Source: Bradyrhizobium sp. SK17
GTDB lineage: Bacteria > Pseudomonadota > Alphaproteobacteria > Rhizobiales > Xanthobacteraceae
Assembly: GCF_002831585.1 (NCBI RefSeq)
Contig: NZ_CP025113.1
Coordinates: forward strand, 6,525,001 to 6,589,000
Length of the DNA: 64,000 nt
Direction of reading: 5' to 3'
The notes under the pieces were generated by a model. It saw nothing but the letters and a program-made list of their open reading frames with translations, did no database searches and was not told where the DNA came from. Numbering within the stretch: position 1 is the stretch's first letter; each line of letters begins with the position of its first letter. Of this stretch, positions 1 to 9,005 are shown piece by piece. The translations under genes were made by a program, and so were the position numbers.

Positions 1-456
1 GAACAGGTTCATATTTCCACCTACCCGCCCATAGGAGTGGCTGGAAAGGTAAAGACGGCCGGCACCTACGATCTCGAACAGGCAATTCGGATTCGCGCCG
101 CCGCACATTCTTTCGAGGCAAAAGCCTTCAATATCGTTGCATCTGCGTACCACGACCAGTCCGCGCGCGAGGCGATCGCAACGATGGGGCCGGAAGCCGC
201 TGAGATCATGGAGGCCAGCCCTCGAGGTGTCTCGATGATCCTGGGCCCGACAGGTGCACTCATAAGCAGCGTCTTGAGCGATCAAGAAGGCTTGGTGACG
301 GCCACGATCGATCTCAAGGACGCCGTTGTGCAGAAGCGGATCCACGATGTCGTCGGCTACTACAACAGGTTCGACATCTTCAAACTCTCAGTCGATCGCT
401 CGGCAAATCGGCCAATCCATTTCCCCTTCGAGCCGACGCATGATCCCAATTGCTGA
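1..456 (+). CDS. Nitrilase / carbon-nitrogen hydrolase, C-terminal part (cut by window edge)
   Basis: The reading frame is open from base 1 and ends at 456, so this is the 3' part of a gene that begins before the window; the GTG at 37 is in frame but is probably an internal valine. The residues resemble the C-terminal third of aliphatic or aryl nitrilases: EQVHIS at the edge, a GVSMILGPTG turn, a TATIDL strand, and a YYNRFDIFKLSVDR tail matching the usual HYSRPDVFSLTVDR. The family hydrolyses nitriles or amides with a Glu-Lys-Cys triad. The catalytic residues lie upstream and are not visible, so the substrate cannot be judged. Confidence 0.75.
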   Translation, partial: EQVHISTYPPIGVAGKVKTAGTYDLEQAIRIRAAAHSFEAKAFNIVASAYHDQSAREAIATMGPEAAEIMEASPRGVSMILGPTGALISSVLSDQEGLVTATIDLKDAVVQKRIHDVVGYYNRFDIFKLSVDRSANRPIHFPFEPTHDPNC

Positions 457-683
457 TCCCGGTTTGGCGGGAAAAATTGGCGGCTACCGCGGATGATATC
501 CATGTCACGTCGAGCCAAGGGACCAAGTTGGCGGCGGGCTGGCCCCGCATGGCTCGCCACCATGCTCACCTGCAACCGGAGATTCAGGCAGGGGCCGCTT
601 CGGATGAGAAGTCAGTTCAACTGACACCGCGATCTTCCAGAACAATCTTGCACCACTGACCGTCCTCAAAGCGTCGAGGTTAT

Positions 684-1859
684 ATGTCGCGCCTTCCCCT
701 ATCTCATATTCGCGTGCTCGATCTGTCGCGCGTTCGAGCCGGCCCGACCTGCGTGAAATTCTTTGGCGACTTCGGAGCCGACGTCATCAAGGTCGAGCGC
801 ACCGATGGCGAAGGAGATCCCATGGGGGACGATCGCTATTCGTCCGACTACGTCAACGCCCAAAGAAACAAGCGTGGAATCACGTTGGACCTCAAGCGGC
901 CCGAAGGCGTGGCTGTTCTCAAGAGATTGATCGAGACCGTCGACGTGGTCGTCGAGAATTTTCGGCCAGACGTAAAGCATCGATTGGGTATCGACTACGA
1001 CAGTCTATCGGCGATCAATCCAAGGCTCGTCTACACCTCGATTTCCGCGTTCGGGGAAACGGGGCCCTACAGCGCGCGACCAGGCTTCGATCTGATCGCC
1101 CAGGGCATGGGAGGGTTGATGTGGCTTACAGGTTATGCGGATCGCGGGCCGCTGCGAGCAGGAATCTCACCCGCAGATGTAAGCGCCGGGATATTTGCCG
1201 CGATCGGAGCGATGATCGCGCTCATCGAGCGTGAACGGTCGGGAAAAGGACAGTGGGTACAGGCCAATCTGTTGTCGTCGCAGATCATGCTGTTGGATTA
1301 TCAGGCCATGAGCTGGCTGATGGACGGGCACATTCCGCAGCAGCGCGCAAACGATCGCCCCAAGATCGTTCCTACCGGGGTCTATAAGGCCAAGGACGGC
1401 TATTTCACGATCTCAACGGTAGGGAATGACAGTTACCACCGGCTCTGCAGCGCGATCGGCGCGCTCGAGCTGAGTTCAGATCCCCGTTTCGTGACGGCGG
1501 ATTTGCGAGAAAGCAACCGCGACGCCCTGAACGCCTCGATCGAAGCCGCAACTTCACAGAACACGGCCTCCGCGTGGATCGAATGCCTCAACGCGGCCGG
1601 CGTTCCGGCGGGACCGATCTACAAGCTCGATGAAATGTTCTCAGACCCCCAAGTCAAGGAAATCGGAATCGTACAATCTCTCAATCACCCGAAGCTCGGC
1701 CATGTCGAAATCCTCGGTCAGCCGATCAAGCTGAGCCGGACGCCTGCCGAAATTCGGCGTGCCCCGCCGGAACTCGGCGAGCACACCGACGAGGTGCTTG
1801 CGGAATTTGGCTTCGAGCCTGCCGAAGTGGCGGAGTTGAGACGTCTTCGCGTGATCTAG
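684..1859 (+). CDS. CaiB/BaiF family (family III) CoA transferase
   Basis: A 391-residue protein, the normal length for family III CoA transferases, which move CoA between acyl-CoA and a free acid through an aspartyl-CoA thioester. The N-terminus has the family signature (DLSRVRAGPTCVKFFGDFGA, then DVIKVE), followed by NKRGITLDLK, VVVENFRP and YTSISAFGETGPYS in the expected order, and the C-terminus ends with the usual GEHTDEVLAEFGF. It starts at ATG 684, 227 bases after the nitrilase gene and in the same direction. The substrate is unknown; formyl-, carnitine- or succinyl-CoA chemistry are all seen in this family. Confidence 0.9.
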   Translation: MSRLPLSHIRVLDLSRVRAGPTCVKFFGDFGADVIKVERTDGEGDPMGDDRYSSDYVNAQRNKRGITLDLKRPEGVAVLKRLIETVDVVVENFRPDVKHRLGIDYDSLSAINPRLVYTSISAFGETGPYSARPGFDLIAQGMGGLMWLTGYADRGPLRAGISPADVSAGIFAAIGAMIALIERERSGKGQWVQANLLSSQIMLLDYQAMSWLMDGHIPQQRANDRPKIVPTGVYKAKDGYFTISTVGNDSYHRLCSAIGALELSSDPRFVTADLRESNRDALNASIEAATSQNTASAWIECLNAAGVPAGPIYKLDEMFSDPQVKEIGIVQSLNHPKLGHVEILGQPIKLSRTPAEIRRAPPELGEHTDEVLAEFGFEPAEVAELRRLRVI

Positions 1860-2058
1860 TTCAGTGCGCCACCGTGCCCGTTCACCCGGTCCGCATCACC
1901 AGCGCAATTAGCAAGATCTTGCCCACCCCGCGGGCGCCGGCGGCCAGTGTCCTGCACGAGTGTCCAGCGCCTGCCCTGCGCTCCGATTGACGCCACCGAG
2001 ATAGCTGACGACGGCGGGACAGGCCAAGGGGAGCAAGCTCCCCTCCGGCAGACAGCGC

Positions 2059-3348
2059 CTACTGAATCCGCGCGAGCACCGCGAGGCGGCGGATACCCTT
2101 GTTACGGTAGGCGTCGAGGAACGCGTAATAGTCCTTGAACGAGACGCAACCGTTGGAATCGCCGTTCGGGCCGAGCATGAAGGTGTGCGCGAGCAGGCCG
2201 ACGCGGTTGAAGATCTTGCCCTCGCCGCCGATCGGATTGAGCCGCAGCGCCGGCACGCCGTGGAACAGCGCCTCGCGCGGCTTGAGTTCGTAGATGTGCG
2301 GCGGCGTCACACCAACCATTTTCAGATGCGACGACCGGGGATCGTCGAGCCGGGAGCCGAGCCCCGAATGCGCCTCGAGCCGCGTGCCGTCGGGCAGGTA
2401 TACGGTCCTGGCCGAGATGTCATAGACCGCGGTCTGGCGGTCATAGGGCGGCGAGCCGCCGAGCATCGGGTTCTGGTCGAGCGTCGAGGGGATGCTGCCG
2501 GTGACGTTGGCGTCGGCCGAAGCAAAGGAGAGCAGCCCGCCATTCGACTCGCGCTTGCCCCACAGCTTCTCGACCATGGTCTGCCGCTCGTTCGAGGCGA
2601 TCGACATCACCGCGGCCTTGGCGCGCGCGGCCATGTCACGCACCGTGACGCTGCCGGACTTGGTGGCCGACTTGCTCTCCGCTGCCTTGGTGTCGGTAGC
2701 CTTCGGTTGCACCGACGCTGATGGATCGTTGAGCGCCACCTGCAGATTGGCGGCGGCTTCCTTCTTGTTGATCTCGACTGATTTCGGCGCCGGCAGCGGC
2801 TTCGAGGCCTCCGCAAGCTTTGCCGAGGCGACCGGCTTCGCTTCGGCGACCTTGGGCGCGGCGGCCTGCTTGATCGGGTCGATCTGCGGCGCGGCGTCGG
2901 CGACGACGCTGGATGCCACGCCCTCGGGCGAAGCCGCCGCAAACCGATCGTTAAACATGAGTGAAGGTGCCGGGGTTTCCGACTTCGCGACTTCGGATTT
3001 GGCGACTTCGGACTTGACGACCCCGGACTTGGCCACCTCGGACTTGGTGGCCTCGGATTTGGCGGGCGCCGCCGGTGCGGGGGTCAGCGAGGCGAACACC
3101 TCGTTGAATGCCGGAGCCGGCCGTGCGGCGGCCGCTACCGGCCGCTTGACCGCCGGGGCCTCGAACGACGCACTGCCCACCGAGGGATAGACGCTCGCGG
3201 CAAAGATGTTGGCATAGACGGTCCAGGCGCAACCAAGCACCAGCCCCGCCACCGCGGCACTGCCGAGGAAATGCTGTGGGAGGATTTTTCGGGAGGATTT
3301 CTTGCGGCTCGGAGCCCCAAGAACATACGCACTCGCACTCGTACCCAT
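2059..3348 (-). CDS. DUF2778 (Tlde1-like) L,D-transpeptidase-fold protein with long linker
   Basis: I place the start at ATG 3348 (MGTSASAYVLG), giving 429 residues; the open frame runs further upstream to 3444 without homology-like sequence. An arginine/lysine-rich N-terminus precedes one membrane segment (about residues 24-45, GSAAVAGLVLGCAWTVYA). A long Ala/Lys/Ser/Glu-rich linker follows, and the last 130 residues form a DUF2778/Tlde1-like domain with YDISARTVYLPDG, LLAHTFMLGP and the catalytic-type segment NGDSNGCVSFKDY. The family relates to L,D-transpeptidases acting on peptidoglycan. The protein is probably inner-membrane anchored with the domain in the periplasm. The linker contains short KSEVA-type tandem repeats. 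Confidence 0.8.
   Translation of the reverse strand: MGTSASAYVLGAPSRKKSSRKILPQHFLGSAAVAGLVLGCAWTVYANIFAASVYPSVGSASFEAPAVKRPVAAAARPAPAFNEVFASLTPAPAAPAKSEATKSEVAKSGVVKSEVAKSEVAKSETPAPSLMFNDRFAAASPEGVASSVVADAAPQIDPIKQAAAPKVAEAKPVASAKLAEASKPLPAPKSVEINKKEAAANLQVALNDPSASVQPKATDTKAAESKSATKSGSVTVRDMAARAKAAVMSIASNERQTMVEKLWGKRESNGGLLSFASADANVTGSIPSTLDQNPMLGGSPPYDRQTAVYDISARTVYLPDGTRLEAHSGLGSRLDDPRSSHLKMVGVTPPHIYELKPREALFHGVPALRLNPIGGEGKIFNRVGLLAHTFMLGPNGDSNGCVSFKDYYAFLDAYRNKGIRRLAVLARIQ
3000..3062 (-). repeat. In-frame 15-base tandem repeats coding KSEVA units
   Basis: Within the linker of the DUF2778 gene, about four to six imperfect 15-base units encode (K)SEVA-like pentapeptides: KSEAT, KSEVA, KSGVV, KSEVA, KSEVA, KSETP. 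The unit length is a multiple of three, so copy-number change would preserve the frame and only change the length of the periplasmic linker. Confidence 0.8.
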
Positions 3349-3678
3349 ACACCCGGCGCTCAAAACAGGTCCACCTTTGTCCCCACACTGGATCTGCCGA
3401 ACGACATTTCGGCTCACCGTCGCGCAGGGGGCACAGACGGCCATTAAGGCGACTTTTAGTTAAATGCGACTTAACCGGATGCGATCCCCTGCAACGCGGG
3501 AAGTGCCTGTGGCGTAGGGCTTTTTTAAGATGACATTGGAACGCCAAAACGGTTTTTTTGTCCCATGCTGGGACATTCCGGCACGCCGCCCGGGTGCAGG
3601 ATGCCGGAATAAATTCAGGGGAGAATTTCCTTGCCGATCGCCCCGTAAATCCACGGGCATCGCGCAAGAAACGTCTCC
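3349..3678. other. Intergenic region with no gene recognised
   Basis: A 330-base stretch between the DUF2778 gene and the DUF899 gene, both read leftward. It must hold the promoter of the DUF2778 gene and the 3' end of the DUF899 transcript. I see short T-rich runs near 3520-3560 but no convincing hairpin terminator, small gene or repeat. Confidence 0.6.
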
Positions 3679-4374
3679 TCAATAGCTCAGCTTCGGATAC
3701 CAGTCCGTGCCGCGGCCCTCTCGCGTGGTGTCGAGCACGGTCCAGAGCGGGTCGAGATCGGGTGCGCCACGCGGGTCCTGCCCGGGGTCCATCGTGCCCG
3801 CCCCCATCTCGCCGGCCCAGAAATGACGGATCGTGCCGTCGTGGCGCGTGAAGACATTGTAGCCGGGCACGTCGCCATCATCCTTGCTGACATAGTCGCG
3901 CGTGTAGTCGCCCGACATGTCCGAATAGACCCTGTGGCGGGTCCAGCCGCGCGCCCGCTTCGCCTCGACCAGCCGCGCGATCGGCGAGCGCGCCACGAAC
4001 ACGAACGACACGCGCTGCTCGATATCGGGCAGCTTCTCCTCCCATGTGCCCATGAACGAGGTGCACATCGGACACGGCTTTTCGCGTTGCGGGCCGAACA
4101 TGTAGCTGTAGATGATCAGGGTCTGCCTGTTGCCGAAGAGATCGCCGAGCGAGGCCGGACCGGCTTCGCCGGTGAATTCATAGGCCGTAGTCACCTCGCC
4201 GCCCGGCGGCAACGCGCGGCGCAGCTCGGCCACACGTTCGATGTGCCGGCGCAACTCGATCTCCTCGACAAGCAGCGCCTGGCGCGCGCGACGATATTCG
4301 GCGCTCTCATTGGGGACGCGGCTGGTGTTTGTCCTGGCGAGCTCGGCGGCGGGCTTGAGAACGGAACTGGTCAT
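3679..4374 (-). CDS. DUF899 thioredoxin-fold family protein
   Basis: 231 residues starting at ATG 4374, with a purine-rich GAGG about nine bases upstream. The protein shows DUF899 hallmarks: an N-terminal RRALPPGGEV segment, then IIYSYMFGPQREKPCPMCTS with a C-P-M-C pair in thioredoxin-like position, FVFVARSPIARL, an HRVYSD strand, and a C-terminal FWAGEMGAGTMDPGQDPRG tail. The family is thioredoxin-like but has no proven reaction. It is a single gene upstream of the DUF2778 gene on the same strand, separated by a long gap, so probably transcribed alone. Confidence 0.85.
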   Translation of the reverse strand: MTSSVLKPAAELARTNTSRVPNESAEYRRARQALLVEEIELRRHIERVAELRRALPPGGEVTTAYEFTGEAGPASLGDLFGNRQTLIIYSYMFGPQREKPCPMCTSFMGTWEEKLPDIEQRVSFVFVARSPIARLVEAKRARGWTRHRVYSDMSGDYTRDYVSKDDGDVPGYNVFTRHDGTIRHFWAGEMGAGTMDPGQDPRGAPDLDPLWTVLDTTREGRGTDWYPKLSY

Positions 4375-4452
4375 GATCGGAACCTCGCGTGATTGAAGGG
4401 CTCCCTGGAAGACGAACCGGAACCGGAGCGCCCGACAGTCAGCCGCGGCAAT

Positions 4453-5955
4453 TCATTGCAGTTCCGGCGGCGGCGAGCGATCGAGGACATCGCCCTTTGC
4501 GCCTTCCAGCAGATCCAGCGCGTAGGTCTCGATCACCAGCGGCCCACGCATGCGCCTGGCTTCGGCGATGGTTTCGATACGAGTGAAATTGTCGCGCACC
4601 GAAGCCGGCATCGGCTGGTCGAGCTCATGCACATACAGCAGCTTGCCCGAGAGCTGCGCCGGGCTCGGCTCCGGCATATTGACCCAGCGGATACGCTGGC
4701 CCTGCTGGGCGACGCAGCTGCCCTTGGGGAGATAGAACGCGAGCCAGCCGACGGTGCCATAGTCCGGCGCCAGCACGCAGCTTGCACCCGACTTCACCCG
4801 TGCCGCCTCGATTTCGCCGGCGAGCTCCGGCCAGCCGACGCCGACGCTGCGCACGGTGGCGTCACGACGATATCCCGAGAGGATGCCGGTGTTGGCCTGC
4901 ACGATCAGCAGCGCGAACAGCACGACGCCACTGGGTGCAGCCCAGCGGCGGCAGAAATCCACGGTGCGCTGCTCGCGCGGCGCCCACTGCGCCTGGATCG
5001 CGGCGACCGCGGCCGCCAGCGCAAAGGCGGGATAGACCGGCGCGAACCAATTGGCCTCGACCCGCGCATGTAACGCGTGCCAGGTGAAATAGACCACGAT
5101 GGTCCAGAACATCGTGTTGATCAGGACGCGTGCCGGCATCGCGCCGGCGCGACGCCGATAGAGCGCATAGAGGCCCATCACGCCGAGAATGAACACCAGC
5201 GGCGTCGCGAACGCGAATTGGGTCGGGATCAGCTCGGCGATGTAGGTCGGCCGGAAATCCTCGATCCGGGCGCGCCCCATCTGCTTGATGAACGACACCC
5301 ATTGGTGCTCGGCATTCCAGAGGATGACAGGCGCGAACAGGCCGGCCGCGACCAGGCCGCCGAGATAGAGCCACGGCGAGAGAAACCAGCGCCGCAGCTT
5401 GGGCACCGTCGCAAGCCAGATCAGGATCGCGGGACCAAAGAACAGCGCGGTGTATTTCGACAACAGCGCCGCACCGGCGCTGGCGCCGACCGCGAGCCAC
5501 CAGGCGCCGCGGCCGCTCTCCAGCACCTTGGCGAGCGCGTACAGCAGCAGGCTGGCGGCGACCAATAGCGGCGCATCCGGCGTCACGATCAGCGTGCCGA
5601 CGGCGGCCATCAGCGTGACGTTGAGCAGGATGGTTGCGCTCGCGGCAATGCGCTGGCCGCCGAACAGGATCGCCGCGGCCCGGTAGATCGCCCAGCTCAT
5701 CGGGAACGCGAGCAGGATCGAGACCAGCCGCACGCCGAACGGCGTGTCGCCCGCGATCATGGTGCCGAGCCGGATCACGATCGCGACCATCGGCGGATGA
5801 TCATAATAACCGCCGGCCAGCGCCTTCGACCACATCCAGTAATAGGCTTCGTCGAAGGTCAGCGGCGTCCATGCCGCCGCCACCAGCCGCAGCAGCACCA
5901 GCGCGAATACCGCGAGCGCGGTATTCCGGGCGAGCCGCCCCTCGTTCGCACTCAT
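4453..5955 (-). CDS. GT39/ArnT-like glycosyltransferase, polytopic membrane protein
   Basis: 500 residues with about ten hydrophobic segments and a first periplasmic loop bearing the acidic signature TFDEAYYWMWSKALAGGYYD, where the Asp-Glu pair is the expected catalytic/metal site of ArnT and PMT enzymes. Such enzymes use polyprenyl-phosphate sugars to glycosylate lipids or proteins on the periplasmic face. The gene follows the GT2-GtrA gene by seven bases on the same strand. The pairing is typical: GT2 makes the undecaprenyl-phosphate sugar and GT39 transfers it. The acceptor is unknown. Confidence 0.85.
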   Translation of the reverse strand: MSANEGRLARNTALAVFALVLLRLVAAAWTPLTFDEAYYWMWSKALAGGYYDHPPMVAIVIRLGTMIAGDTPFGVRLVSILLAFPMSWAIYRAAAILFGGQRIAASATILLNVTLMAAVGTLIVTPDAPLLVAASLLLYALAKVLESGRGAWWLAVGASAGAALLSKYTALFFGPAILIWLATVPKLRRWFLSPWLYLGGLVAAGLFAPVILWNAEHQWVSFIKQMGRARIEDFRPTYIAELIPTQFAFATPLVFILGVMGLYALYRRRAGAMPARVLINTMFWTIVVYFTWHALHARVEANWFAPVYPAFALAAAVAAIQAQWAPREQRTVDFCRRWAAPSGVVLFALLIVQANTGILSGYRRDATVRSVGVGWPELAGEIEAARVKSGASCVLAPDYGTVGWLAFYLPKGSCVAQQGQRIRWVNMPEPSPAQLSGKLLYVHELDQPMPASVRDNFTRIETIAEARRMRGPLVIETYALDLLEGAKGDVLDRSPPPELQ

Positions 5956-5962
5956 GCGAACG

Positions 5963-7096
5963 TCACCGCTTGCGCCAGACGAACAGTCCGGACATCGCGT
6001 AGTTCCAGACCACGCCCATCAGCGCGCCGGCAGCGCCCGCAAGCCACCAGATCGGCTCCTGGTCGTAGACCGAGAATGCGACGCCGACATTGGCGAGCAG
6101 GCCGACGCTGCACACCAGATAGAACAGCAGCAGGCCGCGCAGGATGCCAAAGCCTTTCAGCCGCTGGTCGCGATAGGTCAGGAAATTGTTGAGGATGAAA
6201 TTGCTGGTCATCGCGACGACGGCGCCGGCGGCCTGCGCCTCCGGGAATCGCGCGCCGAACATTTGCAGCGCGACAAACAGCACGGCGAGGTGCACGAGCA
6301 GGCCGAGCCCGCCGACCGCGGCGAACAGGATGAAGCGCAGCGAGATCAGATCATTGGTCAGCTTCGCCAGCACCAGGCCGAGGAAGTCGAGCGCGACCAT
6401 GGAATCAAGCTTGCTCTCGCCATGCTGGCGGGCACCGAATTTGTAGGGAATTTCGACCGTGCGCAGCTTGCCGTCCGCGGTCGCCACCAGGTCGAGCAGG
6501 ATCTTGAAGCCCTGGGTCGAGAGCTGCGGCGCAAGCTGCTCGAAGCGGTCACGGCGGATCATGAAGAAGCCGCTCATCGGATCGGCGACCTCGACCTTCA
6601 GCGTGCGGCGGGCGATCTCGGTGGCAAAGGCGCTGGCGCCCGCGCGCTGCTTGTTGAAGCCGTCGGCCTTGTAACCCTCGATGTAGCGACTGCCGACCAC
6701 GAGCTCGGCCTCGCCGCTCTCCAGCAGCGCCAGCATCTTCGGGAGCTGGGTCTCGTCATGCTGGAGATCGGCGTCCATCACGGCGGCATAGGGCGCGCTC
6801 GAGGCCAGGATGCCCTCGATACAGGCGCCGGACAGGCCCCGTCGGCCGATTCGGCGAACGCAGCGCACGCGCGAATCCTGCCGCGCCAGGCCACGCACCA
6901 CATCCCAGGTTCCGTCGGGCGAATTGTCGTCGACGAAGATCACTTCCCAGGACACGTCCTTCAGGATCGCGTCGAGCCGACGGTACAGCACCGTGACACT
7001 GTCGCGCTCGTTGAAGGTTGGGACGACGACCGAAAGCTGCGGCAGACGTGCGGTCTGCGACGCGGTTTCGGGGCCCGGCTGGATGGCGTCATTCAT
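5963..7096 (-). CDS. Polyprenyl-phosphate glycosyltransferase (GT2) fused to GtrA-type membrane domain
   Basis: Start at ATG 7096 (MNDAIQPG); the frame stays open to 7285 but the extra sequence is cysteine-rich and unlike the family. Of 377 residues the first 240 are a GT2 domain: LSVVVPTFNERDSV, the VDDNSPDGTWD motif and DADLQHDE, which together resemble dolichol-phosphate mannose synthase. The last 130 form a four-helix GtrA-like domain (FILFAAVGGLGLLVHLAVLF onward). The likely reaction is transfer of a nucleotide sugar to undecaprenyl phosphate on the cytoplasmic side, with GtrA helping flip the product. It is operonic with the downstream GT39 gene. Confidence 0.88.
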   Translation of the reverse strand: MNDAIQPGPETASQTARLPQLSVVVPTFNERDSVTVLYRRLDAILKDVSWEVIFVDDNSPDGTWDVVRGLARQDSRVRCVRRIGRRGLSGACIEGILASSAPYAAVMDADLQHDETQLPKMLALLESGEAELVVGSRYIEGYKADGFNKQRAGASAFATEIARRTLKVEVADPMSGFFMIRRDRFEQLAPQLSTQGFKILLDLVATADGKLRTVEIPYKFGARQHGESKLDSMVALDFLGLVLAKLTNDLISLRFILFAAVGGLGLLVHLAVLFVALQMFGARFPEAQAAGAVVAMTSNFILNNFLTYRDQRLKGFGILRGLLLFYLVCSVGLLANVGVAFSVYDQEPIWWLAGAAGALMGVVWNYAMSGLFVWRKR

Positions 7097-7344
7097 GAGC
7101 GCCAGCGTATAGCCGCAGCCTCCCCGGCTGCCAAGGCAGGCCGGACCATACGGGCGCTCGGGAAGCGGGAAAACGGGGCAAAATACCCCTGAAAATGCCA
7201 ACGACCACGAACAAGGGGCGCGCGTACATCCGGCGCAGCCAAACAATGTCGTGGTCGTCCCGGCGCCGGAGCCCTGAAGCTGCAACGTCGCCGTTCCAAG
7301 TTAGATAGGAACGCCCCGGACGGTTCGCAAGGGGGCGAACGGCG

Positions 7345-7554
7345 CTAGTTGTTCGGTACTTCCCGGATCACGGGGCCGCGTGGCGCCGGGGCCACTGGCG
7401 CGGCTTCAGCGGCAGGGGCGGCTTGCGGCTGCGCCGCAGCGGGCGGTGCGGGGTTATGAAGCTGGCTGGGCGACGGCCCGTAGATGAACGCCGCCGCCAG
7501 CACGATGGCTGCGACCACTGCGCCCAGAAAGCCTGCCGTCGATTGTGAGCTCAT
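7345..7554 (-). CDS. Small single-span membrane protein with Pro/Ala-rich tail
   Basis: About 69 residues from ATG 7554 (MSSQSTAGFLGAV), preceded by GAGGGG at good spacing; an earlier in-frame ATG at 7563 overlaps that Shine-Dalgarno. One hydrophobic segment (FLGAVVAAIVLAAAFIYG) is followed by a low-complexity Pro/Ala tail ending GPVIREVPNN. Function unknown. Coding is supported by the strong ribosome binding site and the sensible membrane topology only. It sits 67 bases after the next small protein gene on the same strand. Confidence 0.6.
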   Translation of the reverse strand: MSSQSTAGFLGAVVAAIVLAAAFIYGPSPSQLHNPAPPAAAQPQAAPAAEAAPVAPAPRGPVIREVPNN

Positions 7555-7621
7555 GCCGAACATCCCCTCGCCTGCGCGGATTGATATCAAAAATCGGCCG
7601 GCCGCAACAGGATTCGGGAAC

Positions 7622-7993
7622 CTATTTCGCCGCGGCCTTGCGCCGGGTGAAGGCGGTCACGATGTCCTTCTGCGCCAGCTCGATCGCGCGGTTGGCGGTC
7701 GTCAGATTGGCGTCGGCATCCTGCTTCGGAAATTGCAGCGACAGGAAGTCGATCAGCGACACCCGGAAGTTCTGCCGCTCGGAAGGACAGACATTGGCGA
7801 TCAGCGAGCTGAACTCCTGGTCGGACATCGCCTTGTTGCTGTCGCGGGGATATTCGCGGGCGAGACAATTCCAGTAGGCGTCGCGGCCGGTGATCGCGAG
7901 CTTGTGCGCGTCGTCGACCTCGTCGGCCATTGCAGTAGACGATATCGCGGCGGACGAGGCGACCAAGAGAGCGGCCGCAACCAGCATGCGCAT
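7622..7993 (-). CDS. Small secreted protein of unknown function
   Basis: 123 residues with a clear signal peptide (MRMLVAAALLVASSAAISSTAMA, cleavage likely before DEVDD). The mature part is about 100 residues, with two cysteines (YWNCLAREYP and IANVCPSERQ) that could form a disulphide, and a helical C-terminus ending in basic residues. No family recognised. It lies upstream of the small membrane protein on the same strand and divergent from the DUF72 gene, with 129 bases between. Confidence 0.7.
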   Translation of the reverse strand: MRMLVAAALLVASSAAISSTAMADEVDDAHKLAITGRDAYWNCLAREYPRDSNKAMSDQEFSSLIANVCPSERQNFRVSLIDFLSLQFPKQDADANLTTANRAIELAQKDIVTAFTRRKAAAK

Positions 7994-8122
7994 TATTGTT
8001 CTCCCGTTTTCGGCATCCTAGCCAACGCTGGCGACCACGATAAGCACCGCCGCGCCGATCTGGCAAACTGGCCAATCACGATTATTTTGACTACTCTCGC
8101 TCCCTAGTCCCCTCACCTCGCG

Positions 8123-8995
8123 ATGAGTGCAGCCGTGGCCAAAGCTCCCACCAAGGCAACCAAGACCGACGCCAAGACAGACGCCAAGACAACCAAGACC
8201 GGCGCGGGCAACATCTATATCGGCATCGGCGGCTGGACCTTCGAGCCGTGGCGCGGAGTGTTCTATCCGGAGAAGCTCACGCAGGCGAAGGAGCTGTCCT
8301 ACGCCGCCTCGAAGCTGACCTCGATCGAGATCAACGGCACCTATTACGGCTCGCAGAAGCCGGAGAGCTTTCGCAAATGGGCCAGCGAGGTACCCGACGG
8401 GTTCATCTTCTCGCTGAAGGGGCCGCGCTTCGCCACCAACCGCCGCGTGCTCGCCGAGGCCGGCGATTCGGTGAAGCGATTCTATGATTCGGGCGTGCTG
8501 GAGCTGAAGGACCGGCTCGGCCCGGTGCTCTGGCAATTCGCACCGACCAAGAAGTTCGATGGCGCCGATTTCGGCAAGTTCCTCGAGCTGTTGCCGCGCA
8601 AGCTCGACGGCCGCGCGCTGCGCCATGTGGTCGAGGTGCGCCACGACAGCTTCAAGGTGCCCGAGTTCATCGCCCTAATCCGCGAGCACGAGGTGCCCGT
8701 GGTGTTTGCCGAGCACGGCAAGTATCCGGCGATCGCCGACGTCGCCAGCGACTTCGTCTATGCCCGGTTGCAGAAGGGCAACGACGAATTGAAGACCTGC
8801 TATCCGCCGAAGCAGCTCGACGCCTGGGCCAGGCGCTTCCAGGACTGGGCCGGCGGCGGCGAGCCCGACGACCTGCCGAAGGTCGACGAGACCGCGCCGA
8901 AGAAAGCCCCGCGCGACGTGTTCGCCTATGTGATCCACGAGGGCAAGATCCGCGCGCCCGCCGGCGCGATGGAGCTGATCGAACGGGTGAAGTGA
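8123..8995 (+). CDS. DUF72 family TIM-barrel protein
   Basis: 290 residues. The N-terminal 25 residues are Lys/Thr/Ala-rich and built from short repeats (TKTDAKTDAKTTKTG). They are followed by the DUF72 core: IYIGIGGWTFEPWRGVFYPE, TSIEINGTYYGSQKPESF, GFIFSLKGPRFAT, VLWQFAPTKKFD, VVEVRHDSF and a C-terminal DVFAYVIHEGK. The family (YecE-like) has a TIM-barrel fold with unproven activity. It is followed after ten bases by a DUF488 gene; the two families co-occur widely, which suggests a shared role. Confidence 0.88.
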   Translation: MSAAVAKAPTKATKTDAKTDAKTTKTGAGNIYIGIGGWTFEPWRGVFYPEKLTQAKELSYAASKLTSIEINGTYYGSQKPESFRKWASEVPDGFIFSLKGPRFATNRRVLAEAGDSVKRFYDSGVLELKDRLGPVLWQFAPTKKFDGADFGKFLELLPRKLDGRALRHVVEVRHDSFKVPEFIALIREHEVPVVFAEHGKYPAIADVASDFVYARLQKGNDELKTCYPPKQLDAWARRFQDWAGGGEPDDLPKVDETAPKKAPRDVFAYVIHEGKIRAPAGAMELIERVK

Positions 8996-9005
8996 AGGAA
9001 CAGCG

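Noticed and set aside
450..659. 69-residue ORF after the nitrilase
   Set aside because: No ribosome binding site, no recognisable sequence; probably spacer.
2492..3190. Long ORFs opposite the DUF2778 gene
   Set aside because: High-GC shadow frames; the Ala/Ser/Thr-rich product mirrors the low-complexity linker, and the minus-strand frame has a recognisable domain.
3687..3893. Possible gene in alternate frames of the DUF899 region
   Set aside because: Shadow frames of a gene with clear family motifs.
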